In this document: positions 35,035-44,307 of the stretch, piece by piece | Position numbering within the stretch: the first letter of the stretch is position 1 | How the letters are laid out: every line of letters begins with the position of its first letter | Assembly: GCF_014645835.1 (NCBI RefSeq) | Contig: NZ_BMMM01000006.1 | Location: 244,961 to 308,960 of the forward strand | Origin: Streptomyces albiflavescens | GTDB lineage: Bacteria > Actinomycetota > Actinomycetes > Streptomycetales > Streptomycetaceae | Reading direction: 5' to 3' | DNA length: 64,000 nucleotides | Program-made: the position numbers and the translations under genes | Notes under the pieces: generated by a model | The model's database searches: none | What the model was told of the DNA's origin: nothing | What the model saw: only the letters and a program-made list of their open reading frames with translations

Positions 35035-36791
35035 AGCGGTGGCTCCATTCGCGCGATCGCGCGGAGCGCTTTCGGCGTGAAGCGCGACATGAGGTGGGCG
35101 CCCCGCGCCTCCGGGGTGACCGGCACGACCGCCTGGTTGCGGACCACCGCGCGTACGATCGCGTCGGCCACCTTCTCCGGCGGGTAGTTGCGCAGCCCGT
35201 ACAGCCGCGCCGACTTCTTCTGGCGCCGCTTCTCCTCCAGGGCGTCGACCCCGGCGAAGCGAGCGGTCGAGGTGATGTTCGTGTTGACGAAGCCGGGGCA
35301 GATCGCCGAGACGCCGATGCCCTGCCCTGCCAGCTCCGCGCGCAGGCACTCGCTGAGCATCAGGACGGCCGCCTTGGAGGTGCTGTAGGCGGGCAGCGCC
35401 TTGGAGGGCTGGTACGCCGCCGCCGACGCGGTGTTGACGATGTGGCCGCCCTGGCCGCGCTCGGCCATCTGCTTCCCGAAGAGCCGGCAGCCGTGGATCA
35501 CGCCCCACAGATTGACGTCGAGGACCTTCTTCCAGTCCGCGGCGGTCGTGTCGAAGAAGGAGCCCGACAGGCCGATCCCGGCGTTGTTCACCAGTACGTC
35601 CACCACTCCGTACTCGGTGGCGACCTTCTCGGCGAGCTTCTCCATGGCCTGCTCGTCGGAGACGTCGACCGTCTCGGCCCAGGCCTCGGGGGAGCCGATC
35701 AGCCGGGACATCTCCGCGGTGCGGGCCGCGCTCTCGGAATCCCGGTCGACGGCGATCACGCGTGCGCCGGCCTCGGCGAACGCGAAGGCGGTGGCCCGTC
35801 CGATGCCACTGCCCGCGCCGGTGACCAGTACGAGCTGCCCGCCGAAGCGGTCCGCGTACTTGCCGGTGGCCACGGTGTCCCGCACGGGCACTCCGTCCTC
35901 GTTGGCGTGCACGAACTCCGTGATCCAGGCGGCCAGTTGATCCGGGCGTGTGCGCGGAATCCAGTGCTTGGCCGGGAGCGTACGGCGCACCAGCTGCGGG
36001 GCCCACTGCTCCAGCTCGTCGTAGAGCCGCTCGGAGAGAAACGCGTCCCCCAGGGGCGTGACGAGCTGCACGGGCGCGTGCGCGTACGCGTCGTCGCGGG
36101 GTCGGTTCAGCCGGGCCCGTACGTTGTCGCGGTACAGCCAGGCGCCGTGCGCCGCGTCGGTCGGCAGCGACGGGGTCGGGTAGTCGCCCGAGGGCACCTT
36201 CTCGACCCGCTGGAGGATCTTGGGCCACTGCTTGCCGAGGGGGCCGCGCCAGGCCAGCTCGGGCAGCACGGGCGTGTGCAGCAGGTACACGTACCAGGAC
36301 TTGGCGCCCTGGCCGAGGAGCTGGCCTACCTTGCGCGGGGTCGGCCGCTTCACACGTTGCTTGATCCAGTGTCCGAAGTGGTCGAGTGACGGCCCGGACA
36401 TCGAGGTGAAGGACGCGATCCGGCCCTCGGTGCGCCGGACGGTGACGAACTCCCACGACTGCACCGAACCCCAGTCGTGCCCGACCAGGTGCACCGGCTT
36501 GTCGGGGCTCACCGCGTCCACGACCGCCAGGAAGTCGTCGGTCAGCTTCTCCAGCGTGAAGCCGCCGCGCAGTGGCTGCGGTGCCGTCGAGCTGCCGTGT
36601 CCCCGTACGTCGTACAGCACGACGTGGAAGCGGTCGGCGAGGCGCGTCGCGACCTCGGACCACACCTCCTTGGAGTCCGGATAGCCGTGCACGAGCACCA
36701 CCGTGGGCTGCGTCTCGTCGCCCAACTCCGCGACGCACAGCTCGACTCCGCCCGTCCGTACCCAGCGCTCGCGCGCGCCCTCGAGACTCAC
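35031..36791 (-). CDS. Alpha/beta hydrolase - short-chain dehydrogenase fusion (EphD-like)
   Basis: A 586-residue two-domain enzyme. Residues 1-300 are an alpha/beta hydrolase of the epoxide-hydrolase kind: oxyanion HGYPDS near 35 and nucleophile D106 in VGHDWGS. Residues 315-586 are a short-chain dehydrogenase with TGAGSGIG at 324-331, NNAGIG and YSTSK. The architecture is that of EphD of Mycobacterium tuberculosis, linked there to mycolate modification; the substrate in streptomycetes is unknown. Overlaps both neighbours by 4 bp, so it is co-translated with the M24 gene before it and the remnant after it. Confidence 0.9.
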   Translation of the reverse strand: MSLEGARERWVRTGGVELCVAELGDETQPTVVLVHGYPDSKEVWSEVATRLADRFHVVLYDVRGHGSSTAPQPLRGGFTLEKLTDDFLAVVDAVSPDKPVHLVGHDWGSVQSWEFVTVRRTEGRIASFTSMSGPSLDHFGHWIKQRVKRPTPRKVGQLLGQGAKSWYVYLLHTPVLPELAWRGPLGKQWPKILQRVEKVPSGDYPTPSLPTDAAHGAWLYRDNVRARLNRPRDDAYAHAPVQLVTPLGDAFLSERLYDELEQWAPQLVRRTLPAKHWIPRTRPDQLAAWITEFVHANEDGVPVRDTVATGKYADRFGGQLVLVTGAGSGIGRATAFAFAEAGARVIAVDRDSESAARTAEMSRLIGSPEAWAETVDVSDEQAMEKLAEKVATEYGVVDVLVNNAGIGLSGSFFDTTAADWKKVLDVNLWGVIHGCRLFGKQMAERGQGGHIVNTASAAAYQPSKALPAYSTSKAAVLMLSECLRAELAGQGIGVSAICPGFVNTNITSTARFAGVDALEEKRRQKKSARLYGLRNYPPEKVADAIVRAVVRNQAVVPVTPEARGAHLMSRFTPKALRAIARMEPPL

Positions 36792-37630
36792 TTGTCCTCC
36801 GCCCAGCGCCGCACATGCGGCAGATCGTCGTCCAGCCAGAACGCGCTCGCTTCAGGGTCCTTGGAGTCGGTGACGACCAGGATCTCCTCGAACTTCGCGC
36901 CCGTACCCCGGAAGCCGAGGTGCGGTTCGACCGCCCACAGCCCCGGCTGGGGCGGATGGTCGGAGAACCTGTAGGGCGACCACAGCGGCGACCAGCCGTC
37001 GCGGTGCCCGTGGATCGCGTCGCTCGCCAGCCCCTTGAGGGACTGGGTGCCGAACCCGAACAGATGCGGCGACCAGGGGCGTTCCTTCACGCGGTCCACC
37101 TTGTGGGCGATCACGCCGAAGGGATACGCCCGGTGCCGGTTCGCATAGCCCTGGCGGACCATGAGCCGGTCCACGTCCTCGTAGATCTCGCGCAGCGGCC
37201 GCCGCTCGCGCACCTCGCGCAGGATCAGCTCGCGGTGCGCCTCCAGGTCGGCGAGCAGCTTGTCCTGCACGGGGTTGAGCCCGAGCGAGCCCGAATAACC
37301 GATGTCCGCCGTAAAGCCCTTGTGGACCGGGGCCATGTCGAGGATGAAGGGCATCCCCGGCTCCAGGCGGCGGTTGGTGGGGAAGAACTGCAGCGGGATC
37401 CGGAAGTTCACGAACGCCGTGCGGTCTCCGAACCAGGCGAAGGGCAGATGGAACCAGTCCCGCACCCCGCGCTCGCGCAGCCACTCGCGCTGCATGCGTG
37501 CCGCCTCGCGCTCGGTCACGCCGGGCTTCAGCTGCGCGGCCACGGCCTCCGCGCACGCGTACGCGAGACGCTGCACCTCCCTGAACCCCCGCAGTTCCGC
37601 GGAGAGTTCATCTGTCACTGCCGTCGTCAT
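36788..37630 (-). CDS. M24 (methionine aminopeptidase/creatinase fold) family protein
   Basis: A 280-residue pita-bread fold protein. Seen: the FILDMAPVHKGFTADIGYS segment with the two metal-ligand Asp, a His near HRAYPFG, and VEPHLGFRGTGAKFEE where the Glu ligands would be. The spacing is unlike MetAP, and activity as a peptidase is uncertain; a hydrolase acting on an N-acyl or similar substrate is possible. ATG at 37630. The stop overlaps the fusion gene by 4 bp. Confidence 0.85.
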   Translation of the reverse strand: MTTAVTDELSAELRGFREVQRLAYACAEAVAAQLKPGVTEREAARMQREWLRERGVRDWFHLPFAWFGDRTAFVNFRIPLQFFPTNRRLEPGMPFILDMAPVHKGFTADIGYSGSLGLNPVQDKLLADLEAHRELILREVRERRPLREIYEDVDRLMVRQGYANRHRAYPFGVIAHKVDRVKERPWSPHLFGFGTQSLKGLASDAIHGHRDGWSPLWSPYRFSDHPPQPGLWAVEPHLGFRGTGAKFEEILVVTDSKDPEASAFWLDDDLPHVRRWAEDK

Positions 37631-37881
37631 GCCACCGCCCACCCTGTGTCCACGCTGACTGCGGTACGTGCCCGTAACTTGACACTGGTGAATGTGACAG
37701 TTGTTAGAGGCTGCGTCAATAGACCTGCGTGACGCCTGTGGACAACCGCGCCGATGTGGATGACCGACCGTCGGTTGTTCGACCTCAGGGGGACCCCTAC
37801 GGGCCCGTACGACTGGAGTCTGATGCGGATCCAGCTCCGTGGGCTGACGACCGCTGTGGCGTGCGCCACTACCTTCGAAGC
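37631..37881. other. Divergent gap between the M24 gene and the ABC operon
   Basis: About 250 bp containing the promoters. DnaA-box match TGTGGACAA at 37737-37745 and a near-match TGTGGATGA at 37754. No further structure recognised. Confidence 0.4.
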
Positions 37882-38886
37882 GTGACTGTGATCGCGACCG
37901 AAAGCCTGAGCAAGCGGTTCCCCAGGGTGACCGCTCTTGACCGGCTCTCCGTGGACGTCGGGCCCGGTGTGACCGGACTCGTCGGAGCCAACGGAGCCGG
38001 CAAGTCCACACTGATCAAGATCCTGCTGGGTCTGTCCCCCGCCACCGAGGGCCGCGCACAAGTGCTCGGCCTCGACGTCGCCACCGAGGGCGGCGCCATC
38101 CGCGAGCGCGTCGGGTACATGCCGGAGCACGACTGCCTGCCGCCCGACGTCTCGGCCACCGAGTTCGTCGTCCACATGGCGCGCATGTCCGGGCTCCCGC
38201 CGGCCGCGGCCCGCGAGCGCACGGCGGACACGCTGCGCCATGTCGGTCTGTACGAGGAGCGCTACCGCCCCATCGGCGGCTACTCGACGGGCATGAAGCA
38301 ACGCGTGAAGCTCGCGCAGGCCCTCGTCCACGACCCCCAGCTGGTCTTCCTGGACGAGCCGACCAACGGCCTCGACCCGGTCGGCCGCGACGAGATGCTC
38401 GGCCTGATCCGCCGCATCCACACCGACTTCGGCATCTCGGTCCTGGTCACCTCGCACCTCCTGGGCGAACTGGAGCGCACCTGCGACCACGTCGTCGTCA
38501 TCGACGGCGGCAAGCTGCTGCGCTCCAGCTCCACCACGGACTTCACCCAGACCACGACGACCCTCGCCATCGAGGTCACCGACACCGACGAGCACCCGGA
38601 CGGCACCGGCGCGCTGCGCGACGTGCTCCACGCGCGCGGGATCGAGACCCACGACGGCAGCGGCCTGCCCGGCGCCGGACACATCCTGCTGCTCACCGCC
38701 GAGGGCGAGGAGACGTACGACCTCGTCCGCGACGTCGTCGCCGACCTCGGCCTCGGCCTGGTCCGGATGGAGCAGCGCCGGCACCACATCGCCGAGGTCT
38801 TCAAGGACAGCGACGACCAGCGGGCGCGAGACGAACAGATGACGGGCGACGACCAGCGGAAGGAGGCGGTCGGTCATGGCGGTTGA
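37882..38886 (+). CDS. ABC transporter ATP-binding protein 1
   Basis: A 334-residue ABC ATPase of the CcmA/ABC-2 exporter class. Walker A GANGAGKST near 40, signature YSTGMKQRVKLAQAL near 138, Walker B LVFLDEPTNGLD near 160 and switch H in VTSHLL. A C-terminal extension of about 100 residues is specific. GTG at 37882 (VTVIATESLSKRF); the GTG two codons on is also possible. First gene of a four-gene operon; its end overlaps the next start by 11 bp. Confidence 0.92.
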   Translation: MTVIATESLSKRFPRVTALDRLSVDVGPGVTGLVGANGAGKSTLIKILLGLSPATEGRAQVLGLDVATEGGAIRERVGYMPEHDCLPPDVSATEFVVHMARMSGLPPAAARERTADTLRHVGLYEERYRPIGGYSTGMKQRVKLAQALVHDPQLVFLDEPTNGLDPVGRDEMLGLIRRIHTDFGISVLVTSHLLGELERTCDHVVVIDGGKLLRSSSTTDFTQTTTTLAIEVTDTDEHPDGTGALRDVLHARGIETHDGSGLPGAGHILLLTAEGEETYDLVRDVVADLGLGLVRMEQRRHHIAEVFKDSDDQRARDEQMTGDDQRKEAVGHGG

Positions 38887-39781
38887 GCACTCCCTCACCC
38901 AGCCCGGTGAGCAGACCCGTATCCACAACATCGGCTACCGCAACTACGACGGCCCGCGCCTGGGCCGCGCCTACGCCCGCCGCTCGCTGTACTCGCAGTC
39001 CCTGCGCGGCGCCTACGGACTCGGCCGCTCGGTCAAGTCCAAGGTGCTGCCGATGCTGCTCTTCGTAGTGATGTGCGTCCCCGCGCTGATCATGGTGGCC
39101 GTCGCGGTCGCCACCAAGGCCAAGGACCTGCCGGTCGACTACACGCGCTACGCGATCATCATGCAGGCCGTCATCGGTCTGTACGTCGCCTCCCAGGGAC
39201 CCCAGTCCGTCTCGCGCGACCTGCGCTTCAAGACCGTCCCGCTGTACTTCTCGCGCCCCATCGAGACCGTCGACTACGTACGCGCCAAGTACGCGGCGCT
39301 GGCCTCGGCGCTGTTCATCCTCACGGCCGCGCCGCTGATCGTGCTCTACGTAGGGGCGCTGCTGGCCAAGCTCGACTTCGCCGACCAGACGAAGGGATTC
39401 GGACAGGGGCTGGTCTCCGTGGCGCTGCTGTCGCTCCTCTTCGCAGGCATCGGCCTGGTCATCTCGGCGGTCACGCCGCGCCGCGGCTTCGGCATCGCGG
39501 CCGTCATCGCCGCCCTGACCATCTCCTACGGGGCGGTCTCCACCGTCCAGGCCATCGCCTTCGACCAGTCCAGCACCGGAGCCGTCCCGTGGCTCGGCCT
39601 CTTCTCGCCGATCACACTCATCGACGGAGTGCAGACGGCCTTCCTCGGCGCCACCTCCGCCTTCCCCGGAGGTGAAGGCCCCTCGTCCGGGCAGGGTGTC
39701 GTCTACCTCCTCGTCGTCCTGGGTCTCATCGCGGGCTGCTACGGCCTCCTGATGCGTCGCTACCGAAAGGTCGGGCTGTGA
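38876..39781 (+). CDS. ABC-2 type transporter permease 1
   Basis: A 301-residue membrane protein with about six segments (first at about 58-78). An N-terminal soluble region, IHNIGYRNYDGPRLGRAYARRSL, is shared by many actinobacterial ABC-2 permeases paired with this ATPase type. Starts inside the end of ATPase 1 and ends 4 bp into ATPase 2, indicating translational coupling. Confidence 0.9.
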   Translation: MAVEHSLTQPGEQTRIHNIGYRNYDGPRLGRAYARRSLYSQSLRGAYGLGRSVKSKVLPMLLFVVMCVPALIMVAVAVATKAKDLPVDYTRYAIIMQAVIGLYVASQGPQSVSRDLRFKTVPLYFSRPIETVDYVRAKYAALASALFILTAAPLIVLYVGALLAKLDFADQTKGFGQGLVSVALLSLLFAGIGLVISAVTPRRGFGIAAVIAALTISYGAVSTVQAIAFDQSSTGAVPWLGLFSPITLIDGVQTAFLGATSAFPGGEGPSSGQGVVYLLVVLGLIAGCYGLLMRRYRKVGL

Positions 39782-40689
39782 CCACGCTCAACATCGACCA
39801 CGTCTCGCGCTGGTTCGGCAACGTGGTGGCGGTCAACGACATCACCATGACCATCGGCCCCGGAGTCACCGGCCTGCTGGGCCCGAACGGCGCCGGAAAG
39901 TCCACCCTGATCAACATGATGGGCGGCTTCCTCGCCCCCTCCACGGGCACCGTCACCCTCGACGGCCAGCAGGTCTGGCGCAACGAACAGATCTACCGGC
40001 ACATCGGCATCGTCCCCGAGCGGGAAGCGATGTACGACTTCCTCACGGGCCGCGAATTCGTCGTCGCCAACGCCGAGTTGCACGGCCTCGGCACGAAGGC
40101 GGCCCAGAAGGCGCTCGCCACGGTCGAGATGGAGTACGCGCAGGACCGCAAGATCTCGACGTACTCCAAGGGCATGCGGCAGCGCGTGAAGATGGCGTCC
40201 GCGCTCGTCCATGACCCCTCCCTGCTGCTGCTCGACGAGCCCTTCAACGGCATGGACCCGCGCCAGCGCATGCAGCTCATGGATCTGCTGCGACGCATGG
40301 GCGACGAGGGGCGCACGGTGCTGTTCTCGTCCCACATCCTCGAAGAGGTCGAGCAACTCGCCGCGCACATCGAGGTGATCGTCGCCGGACGGCACGCGGC
40401 GAGCGGCGACTTCCGGCGCATCCGCCGCCTGATGACCGACCGCCCGCACCGCTACCTGGTCCGCTCCAGCGACGACCGGGCGCTGGCCGCCGCGCTGATC
40501 GCCGATCCTTCGACGTCCGGCATCGAGGTGGACCTGGCGGAGGGCGCGCTGCGCATTCAGGCGGTCGATTTCGGCCGCTTCACCGCCCTGCTGCCGCGCG
40601 TCGCGCGCGAGCACGGCATCCGGCTGCTCACGGTCTCGCCGTCCGACGAGTCCCTCGAGTCCGTCTTCTCGTATCTCGTCGCGGCGTAG
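39778..40689 (+). CDS. ABC transporter ATP-binding protein 2
   Basis: A 303-residue ABC ATPase. Walker A GPNGAGKSTL near 38, signature YSKGMRQRVKMASAL near 122, Walker B LLLLDEPFNGMD near 145 and switch H in FSSHIL. GTG at 39778 (GTGACC) overlaps the preceding stop. The pair with permease 2 probably forms the second half of an exporter of unknown substrate. Confidence 0.92.
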   Translation: MTTLNIDHVSRWFGNVVAVNDITMTIGPGVTGLLGPNGAGKSTLINMMGGFLAPSTGTVTLDGQQVWRNEQIYRHIGIVPEREAMYDFLTGREFVVANAELHGLGTKAAQKALATVEMEYAQDRKISTYSKGMRQRVKMASALVHDPSLLLLDEPFNGMDPRQRMQLMDLLRRMGDEGRTVLFSSHILEEVEQLAAHIEVIVAGRHAASGDFRRIRRLMTDRPHRYLVRSSDDRALAAALIADPSTSGIEVDLAEGALRIQAVDFGRFTALLPRVAREHGIRLLTVSPSDESLESVFSYLVAA

Positions 40690-40699
40690 GAGGCCCAAG

Positions 40700-41419
40700 A
40701 TGTACGACCCCACAGTCGCCCGGCTCACCTATCGGGGCCTGCTCGGCCGCCGCCGGGCCCTCATCCTCGGCGCCCTGCCGGTCCTGCTCATCATCATCTC
40801 CGCGGCCGTACGCGGCTTCTCCGGAGCCGACGACCAGGTGGCCTCGGACGTGCTCGGCGGGTTCGCGCTCGCCACGATGGTCCCGATCATCGGCGTCATC
40901 GCCGGCACGGGCGCGATCGGGCCCGAGATCGATGACGGCTCGGTGGTGTATCTGCTGGCCAAGCCCCTGAAGCGGCCCACGATCATCTTCACCAAGCTGA
41001 TCGTCGCGGTTGCCGTCACCATGGCGTTCTCGGCGGTGCCGACGTTCATCGCGGGCATGATCCTGAACGGCAACGGGCAGCAGATCGCCGTCGCCTACAC
41101 CGTGGCCGCGCTGGTCGCCTCGATCGCGTACGCCGCGCTGTTCCTGCTCCTGGGGACCGTGACCCGGCACGCCGTGGTCTTCGGGCTCGTCTACGCGCTG
41201 GTCTGGGAGGCCCTCTTCGGGTCGCTGGTGTCCGGTGCGCGCACGCTCAGCGTCCAGCAGTGGGCGCTCGCGGTGGGCCACAAGGTCACCGGCGGCGACC
41301 TCGTCACCTCGGACGTGGGCCTGCCCACCGCGACGGTGCTGCTGGCCGCGGTCACCGTGCTCGCCACCTGGTACGCCGGGCAGCGGCTGAGGTCGCTGAC
41401 ACTGGCGGGCGAGGAGTGA
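40700..41419 (+). CDS. ABC-2 type transporter permease 2
   Basis: A 239-residue membrane protein with about six segments and a short cytoplasmic N-terminus (MYDPTVARLTYRGLLGRRRAL). Ten bp after ATPase 2; last gene of the operon, followed by a strong terminator. Confidence 0.9.
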   Translation: MYDPTVARLTYRGLLGRRRALILGALPVLLIIISAAVRGFSGADDQVASDVLGGFALATMVPIIGVIAGTGAIGPEIDDGSVVYLLAKPLKRPTIIFTKLIVAVAVTMAFSAVPTFIAGMILNGNGQQIAVAYTVAALVASIAYAALFLLLGTVTRHAVVFGLVYALVWEALFGSLVSGARTLSVQQWALAVGHKVTGGDLVTSDVGLPTATVLLAAVTVLATWYAGQRLRSLTLAGEE

Positions 41420-41422
41420 GCG

Positions 41423-41476
41423 GGGGCTCCACGCGCGCGGGCCGTCGCCACGCACGCGCGCGTGGAGCCCCTTTTT
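41423..41476 (+). terminator. Strong rho-independent terminator of the ABC operon
   Basis: 17-bp perfect arms GGGGCTCCACGCGCGCG (41423-41439) and CGCGCGCGTGGAGCCCC (41455-41471) followed by TTTTT (41472-41476), the clearest classical terminator in the window. Confidence 0.95.
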
Positions 41477-41546
41477 CTTTGACAGTGGCTTCACGTGTGT
41501 CGGGGCACACTGGGCAAACTGGGACGCACGGCCAGGAGGAACGGGG

Positions 41547-41795
41547 ATGGCATCCGAGGAACCACGAGGTGACGGTCGCGAGCAGTCCGGGGACGTCGGG
41601 GACGTCTGGGACGACCTCGTACTCGACGAGAACTTCATACGCTCCGCGGAGACGACCGAGCCGTCGGCACGTGCGCGTATGCTCGCCGCCCGCTGGCGCG
41701 AGGGTGGACCCGATCCGCAGCCCTGGCGGTCCGACGAGCCGCCCGCGGGGTGGTTCTTCAGCAAGGGGCGTCGGCGCAGGTGGCGCTTCCGGTGA
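41547..41795 (+). CDS. Small hypothetical protein
   Basis: An 82-residue acidic-then-basic protein (DDLVLDENFIRSAE in the middle, SKGRRRRWRFR at the end). AGGAACG precedes the ATG. The shape with conserved WDDLVLDE fits a Streptomyces family of unknown function. No membrane segment or known domain. Confidence 0.65.
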   Translation: MASEEPRGDGREQSGDVGDVWDDLVLDENFIRSAETTEPSARARMLAARWREGGPDPQPWRSDEPPAGWFFSKGRRRRWRFR

Positions 41796-41909
41796 CCCCC
41801 GGAGGCGGCGGCTTTTAATCAGTGGCGCCCAAGTCGGCGTACGGGCACAGTAGTTCTGTCCACCCCGCCGCATCGAGTCGGCGCCACGTTCTGGGAGAGG
41901 AGCGCGACG

Positions 41910-41972
41910 ATGTTCATCAGGAGCAGTTCGTCGAGCTCCCGACAGGGCAGCCCGCAGCGGGTTCCGGAGTAG
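41910..41972 (+). CDS. Possible 20-residue leader peptide with six consecutive Ser codons
   Basis: ATG at 41910 with GGGAGAGG 9 nt upstream opens MFIRSSSSSSRQGSP and ends at TAG 41970-41972. Serine codons are AGC AGT TCG TCG AGC TCC. It lies 83 bp upstream of tRNA-Ser(GCU), which reads AGC/AGU. A translated peptide that stalls when charged tRNA-Ser is scarce is conceivable, but the downstream unit is only the tRNA. Speculative. Confidence 0.3.
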   Translation: MFIRSSSSSSRQGSPQRVPE

Positions 41973-42054
41973 TTACCCTCCGTCGAACCCGCCCGCACGG
42001 GGGGCTGCCCGGGGCGGCCGCTTCGAGCGCGCATCTCGCGCGGGCCGCCCACCC

Positions 42055-42140
<86 letters not shown>

Positions 42141-42199
42141 TCAAGAACGCACCAGGGACTTGCTGACCCCCGAGGTCGGCACATCACAGGGCAATGCAC

Positions 42200-43033
42200 C
42201 TAGCCCAGCAGGCGCTCCAGTACCACCGCGATGCCGTCCTCCTCATGCGAGAGCGTCACCTCGTCCGCGACCGCCTTGAGGTCGTCGTGGGCGTTGGACA
42301 TGGCCACGCTGCGGGCGGCCCAGGCGAACATCGGGATGTCGTTCGGCATGTCGCCGAAGGCGATGGTGTCCGAGGCCTTGGCGCCGAGGCGGCGGGCCGC
42401 CAGGGACAGCCCCGTCGCCTTGGAGAGGCCGAGGGGGAGAAGCTCCACTATCCCCGCGCCGGCCATCGTGACGCCGACGAGTCCGCCCGCGGCCTCCGTG
42501 GCCACCGCGGCCAACTCGTCGTCGGAGAGCGTCGGATGCTGGACGTACACCTTGTTCAGGGGCGCCGACCAAAGGTCCGAAGCGTCCCTGATCGGGACGA
42601 CCGGCAGCGGGCCGTCCTGCACCTGGTACCCGGGGCCCACCAGCACCTCGCCGTCGAGCCCGTCGCGGCTCGCGGCCAGCAGCAGCGGGCCGACCTCCGC
42701 CTCGATCTTGGCGAGCGCCAGACCGGCCAGCTGCCGGTCCAGGGTCACCGAGGTGAGCAGCCGGTGCTCCCCCGCGTCGTACACCTGCGCGCCCTGACCG
42801 CACACCGCGAGGCCCTCGTAGCCGAGGTCGTCGAGGATGTGCCGGGTCCAGGGCACCGCGCGCCCCGTCACGACGATGTGTGCCGCACCCGCCGCGGTGA
42901 CCGCGGCGAGCGCCTCACGCGTACGCTTCGAGACCGTCTCGTCGGAGCGCAGCAGCGTTCCGTCGAGATCGGTCGCGACGAGTTTGTAGGGGAACGAGGC
43001 GGTTGCCCCGGTCGACCCGGTGGTGCCGGTCAC
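42200..43033 (-). CDS. Cof-type HAD hydrolase (serS-linked)
   Basis: A 277-residue HAD IIB phosphatase: motif I DLDGTLL near 22, motif II Thr in VVTGRA, motif III Lys in GLSKATGL and motif IV GDMPNDIPMF near 223. The GTG at 43033 overlaps the serS stop (GTGA), so it is translated with serS. A paralogue lies at 30918-31787. Substrate unknown. Confidence 0.88.
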   Translation of the reverse strand: MTGTTGSTGATASFPYKLVATDLDGTLLRSDETVSKRTREALAAVTAAGAAHIVVTGRAVPWTRHILDDLGYEGLAVCGQGAQVYDAGEHRLLTSVTLDRQLAGLALAKIEAEVGPLLLAASRDGLDGEVLVGPGYQVQDGPLPVVPIRDASDLWSAPLNKVYVQHPTLSDDELAAVATEAAGGLVGVTMAGAGIVELLPLGLSKATGLSLAARRLGAKASDTIAFGDMPNDIPMFAWAARSVAMSNAHDDLKAVADEVTLSHEEDGIAVVLERLLG

Positions 43034-44307
43034 TTGGCGATCGGCTCCAGGACCTCACGACCGCCCAGATACGGACGCAGCACCTCCGGCACCCGGACGG
43101 AGCCGTCGGCCAGCTGGTGGTTCTCCAGGATCGCCACGATCGTGCGCGGTACGGCGCACAGCGTGCCGTTCAGCGTCGCGAGCGGCTGGACCTTCTTGCC
43201 GTCGCGCATGCGCACGGACAGGCGGCGGGCCTGGAAACCCTCGCAGTTCGAGGCCGAGGTCAGCTCGCGGTACTTGCCCTGGGTCGGGATCCACGCCTCG
43301 CAGTCGAACTTGCGGGTCGCGGAGGCGCCGAGGTCGGCCGAGGCCACGTCGATGACCTGGAAGGGCAGCTCGAGGCCGGTCAGCCACTGCTTCTCCCACT
43401 CCAGGAGCCGCTTGTGCTCGTTCTCCGCGTCCTCGGGAGCGACGTACGAGAACATCTCGACCTTGTCGAACTGGTGCACGCGGAAGATGCCGCGGGTGTC
43501 CTTGCCGTAGGTGCCGGCCTCGCGGCGGAAGCACGGGGAGAAACCCGCGTAGCGCAGCGGCAGCTGCTCGGCGTCGAGGATCTCGTCCATGTGGTACGCC
43601 GCGAGAGGGACCTCGGAGGTGCCGACCAGGTAGTAGTCGTCCTTCTCCAGGTGGTACACGTTCTCCGCGGCCTGGCCGAGGAAGCCGGTGCCCTCCATGG
43701 CGCGCGGGCGGACCAGCGCGGGCGTCAGCATCGGGGTGAAGCCGGCCTCGGTGGCCTGCGCGATCGCCGCGTTGACGAGGGCGAGCTCCAGGAGCGCGCC
43801 GACACCCGTCAGGTAGTAGAAGCGGGAGCCGGACACCTTGGCGCCGCGCTCGACGTCGATGGCGCCCAGCGCCTCGCCGAGCTCCAGGTGGTCCTTGGGT
43901 TCGAAGCCCTCGGCACCGAAGTCGCGGATGGTGCCGTGCGTCTCCAGGACGACGAAGTCCTCCTCGCCGCCGACCGGGACGTCGGGGTGCACCAGGTTGC
44001 CGAGCTGGAGGAGGAGCCGCTTGGTCTCCTCGTCCGCCTCGTGCTGCTCGGCGTCGGCCGCCTTGACGTCGGCAGCCAGCTGGCCCGCCTTCTTCAGCAA
44101 CTCGGCCTTCTCGTCACCCGAGGCCTTGGGGATCAGCTTGCCGAGCGCCTTCTGCTCGGAACGCAGCTCGTCGAAGCGGACGCCGGACGACCTGCGCCGC
44201 TCGTCGGCGGAGAGGAGGGAGTCGACAAGGGCGACGTCCTCTCCACGGGCGCGCTGGGAGGCGCGAACCCGGTCGGGGTCCTCACGGAGCAGGCGAAGGT
44301 CGATCAC
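43030..44307 (-). CDS. serS: Seryl-tRNA synthetase
   Basis: A 425-residue class II aminoacyl-tRNA synthetase that charges tRNA-Ser. The N-terminal coiled-coil tRNA-binding arm (about 30-100) precedes the catalytic core with motif 2 PCFRREAGTYGKDTRG (about 265) and VHQFDKVE, and motif 3 near the C-terminus. GTG at 44307 begins MIDLRLLREDP, the usual start. The tRNA-Ser(GCU) lies 60 bp past the operon end on the other strand. Single essential gene with a downstream HAD partner. Confidence 0.97.
   Translation of the reverse strand: MIDLRLLREDPDRVRASQRARGEDVALVDSLLSADERRRSSGVRFDELRSEQKALGKLIPKASGDEKAELLKKAGQLAADVKAADAEQHEADEETKRLLLQLGNLVHPDVPVGGEEDFVVLETHGTIRDFGAEGFEPKDHLELGEALGAIDVERGAKVSGSRFYYLTGVGALLELALVNAAIAQATEAGFTPMLTPALVRPRAMEGTGFLGQAAENVYHLEKDDYYLVGTSEVPLAAYHMDEILDAEQLPLRYAGFSPCFRREAGTYGKDTRGIFRVHQFDKVEMFSYVAPEDAENEHKRLLEWEKQWLTGLELPFQVIDVASADLGASATRKFDCEAWIPTQGKYRELTSASNCEGFQARRLSVRMRDGKKVQPLATLNGTLCAVPRTIVAILENHQLADGSVRVPEVLRPYLGGREVLEPIAK

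Noticed and set aside
34666..36816. 716-codon minus-strand frame joining the hydrolase remnant to a frame of the EphD-like gene
   Set aside because: Only the last 122 codons look like protein; the rest is a shadow of the fusion gene in another frame.
37729..37881. Longer start of ABC ATPase 1
   Set aside because: The upstream 51 codons are not protein-like and cover a DnaA-box-like motif; GTG at 37882 starts the conserved fold.
41820..41895. GTGGCGCCC/GGCGCCAC inverted pair considered as a small RNA
   Set aside because: Arms are short with a long loop and no promoter or terminator signals; not enough to call.
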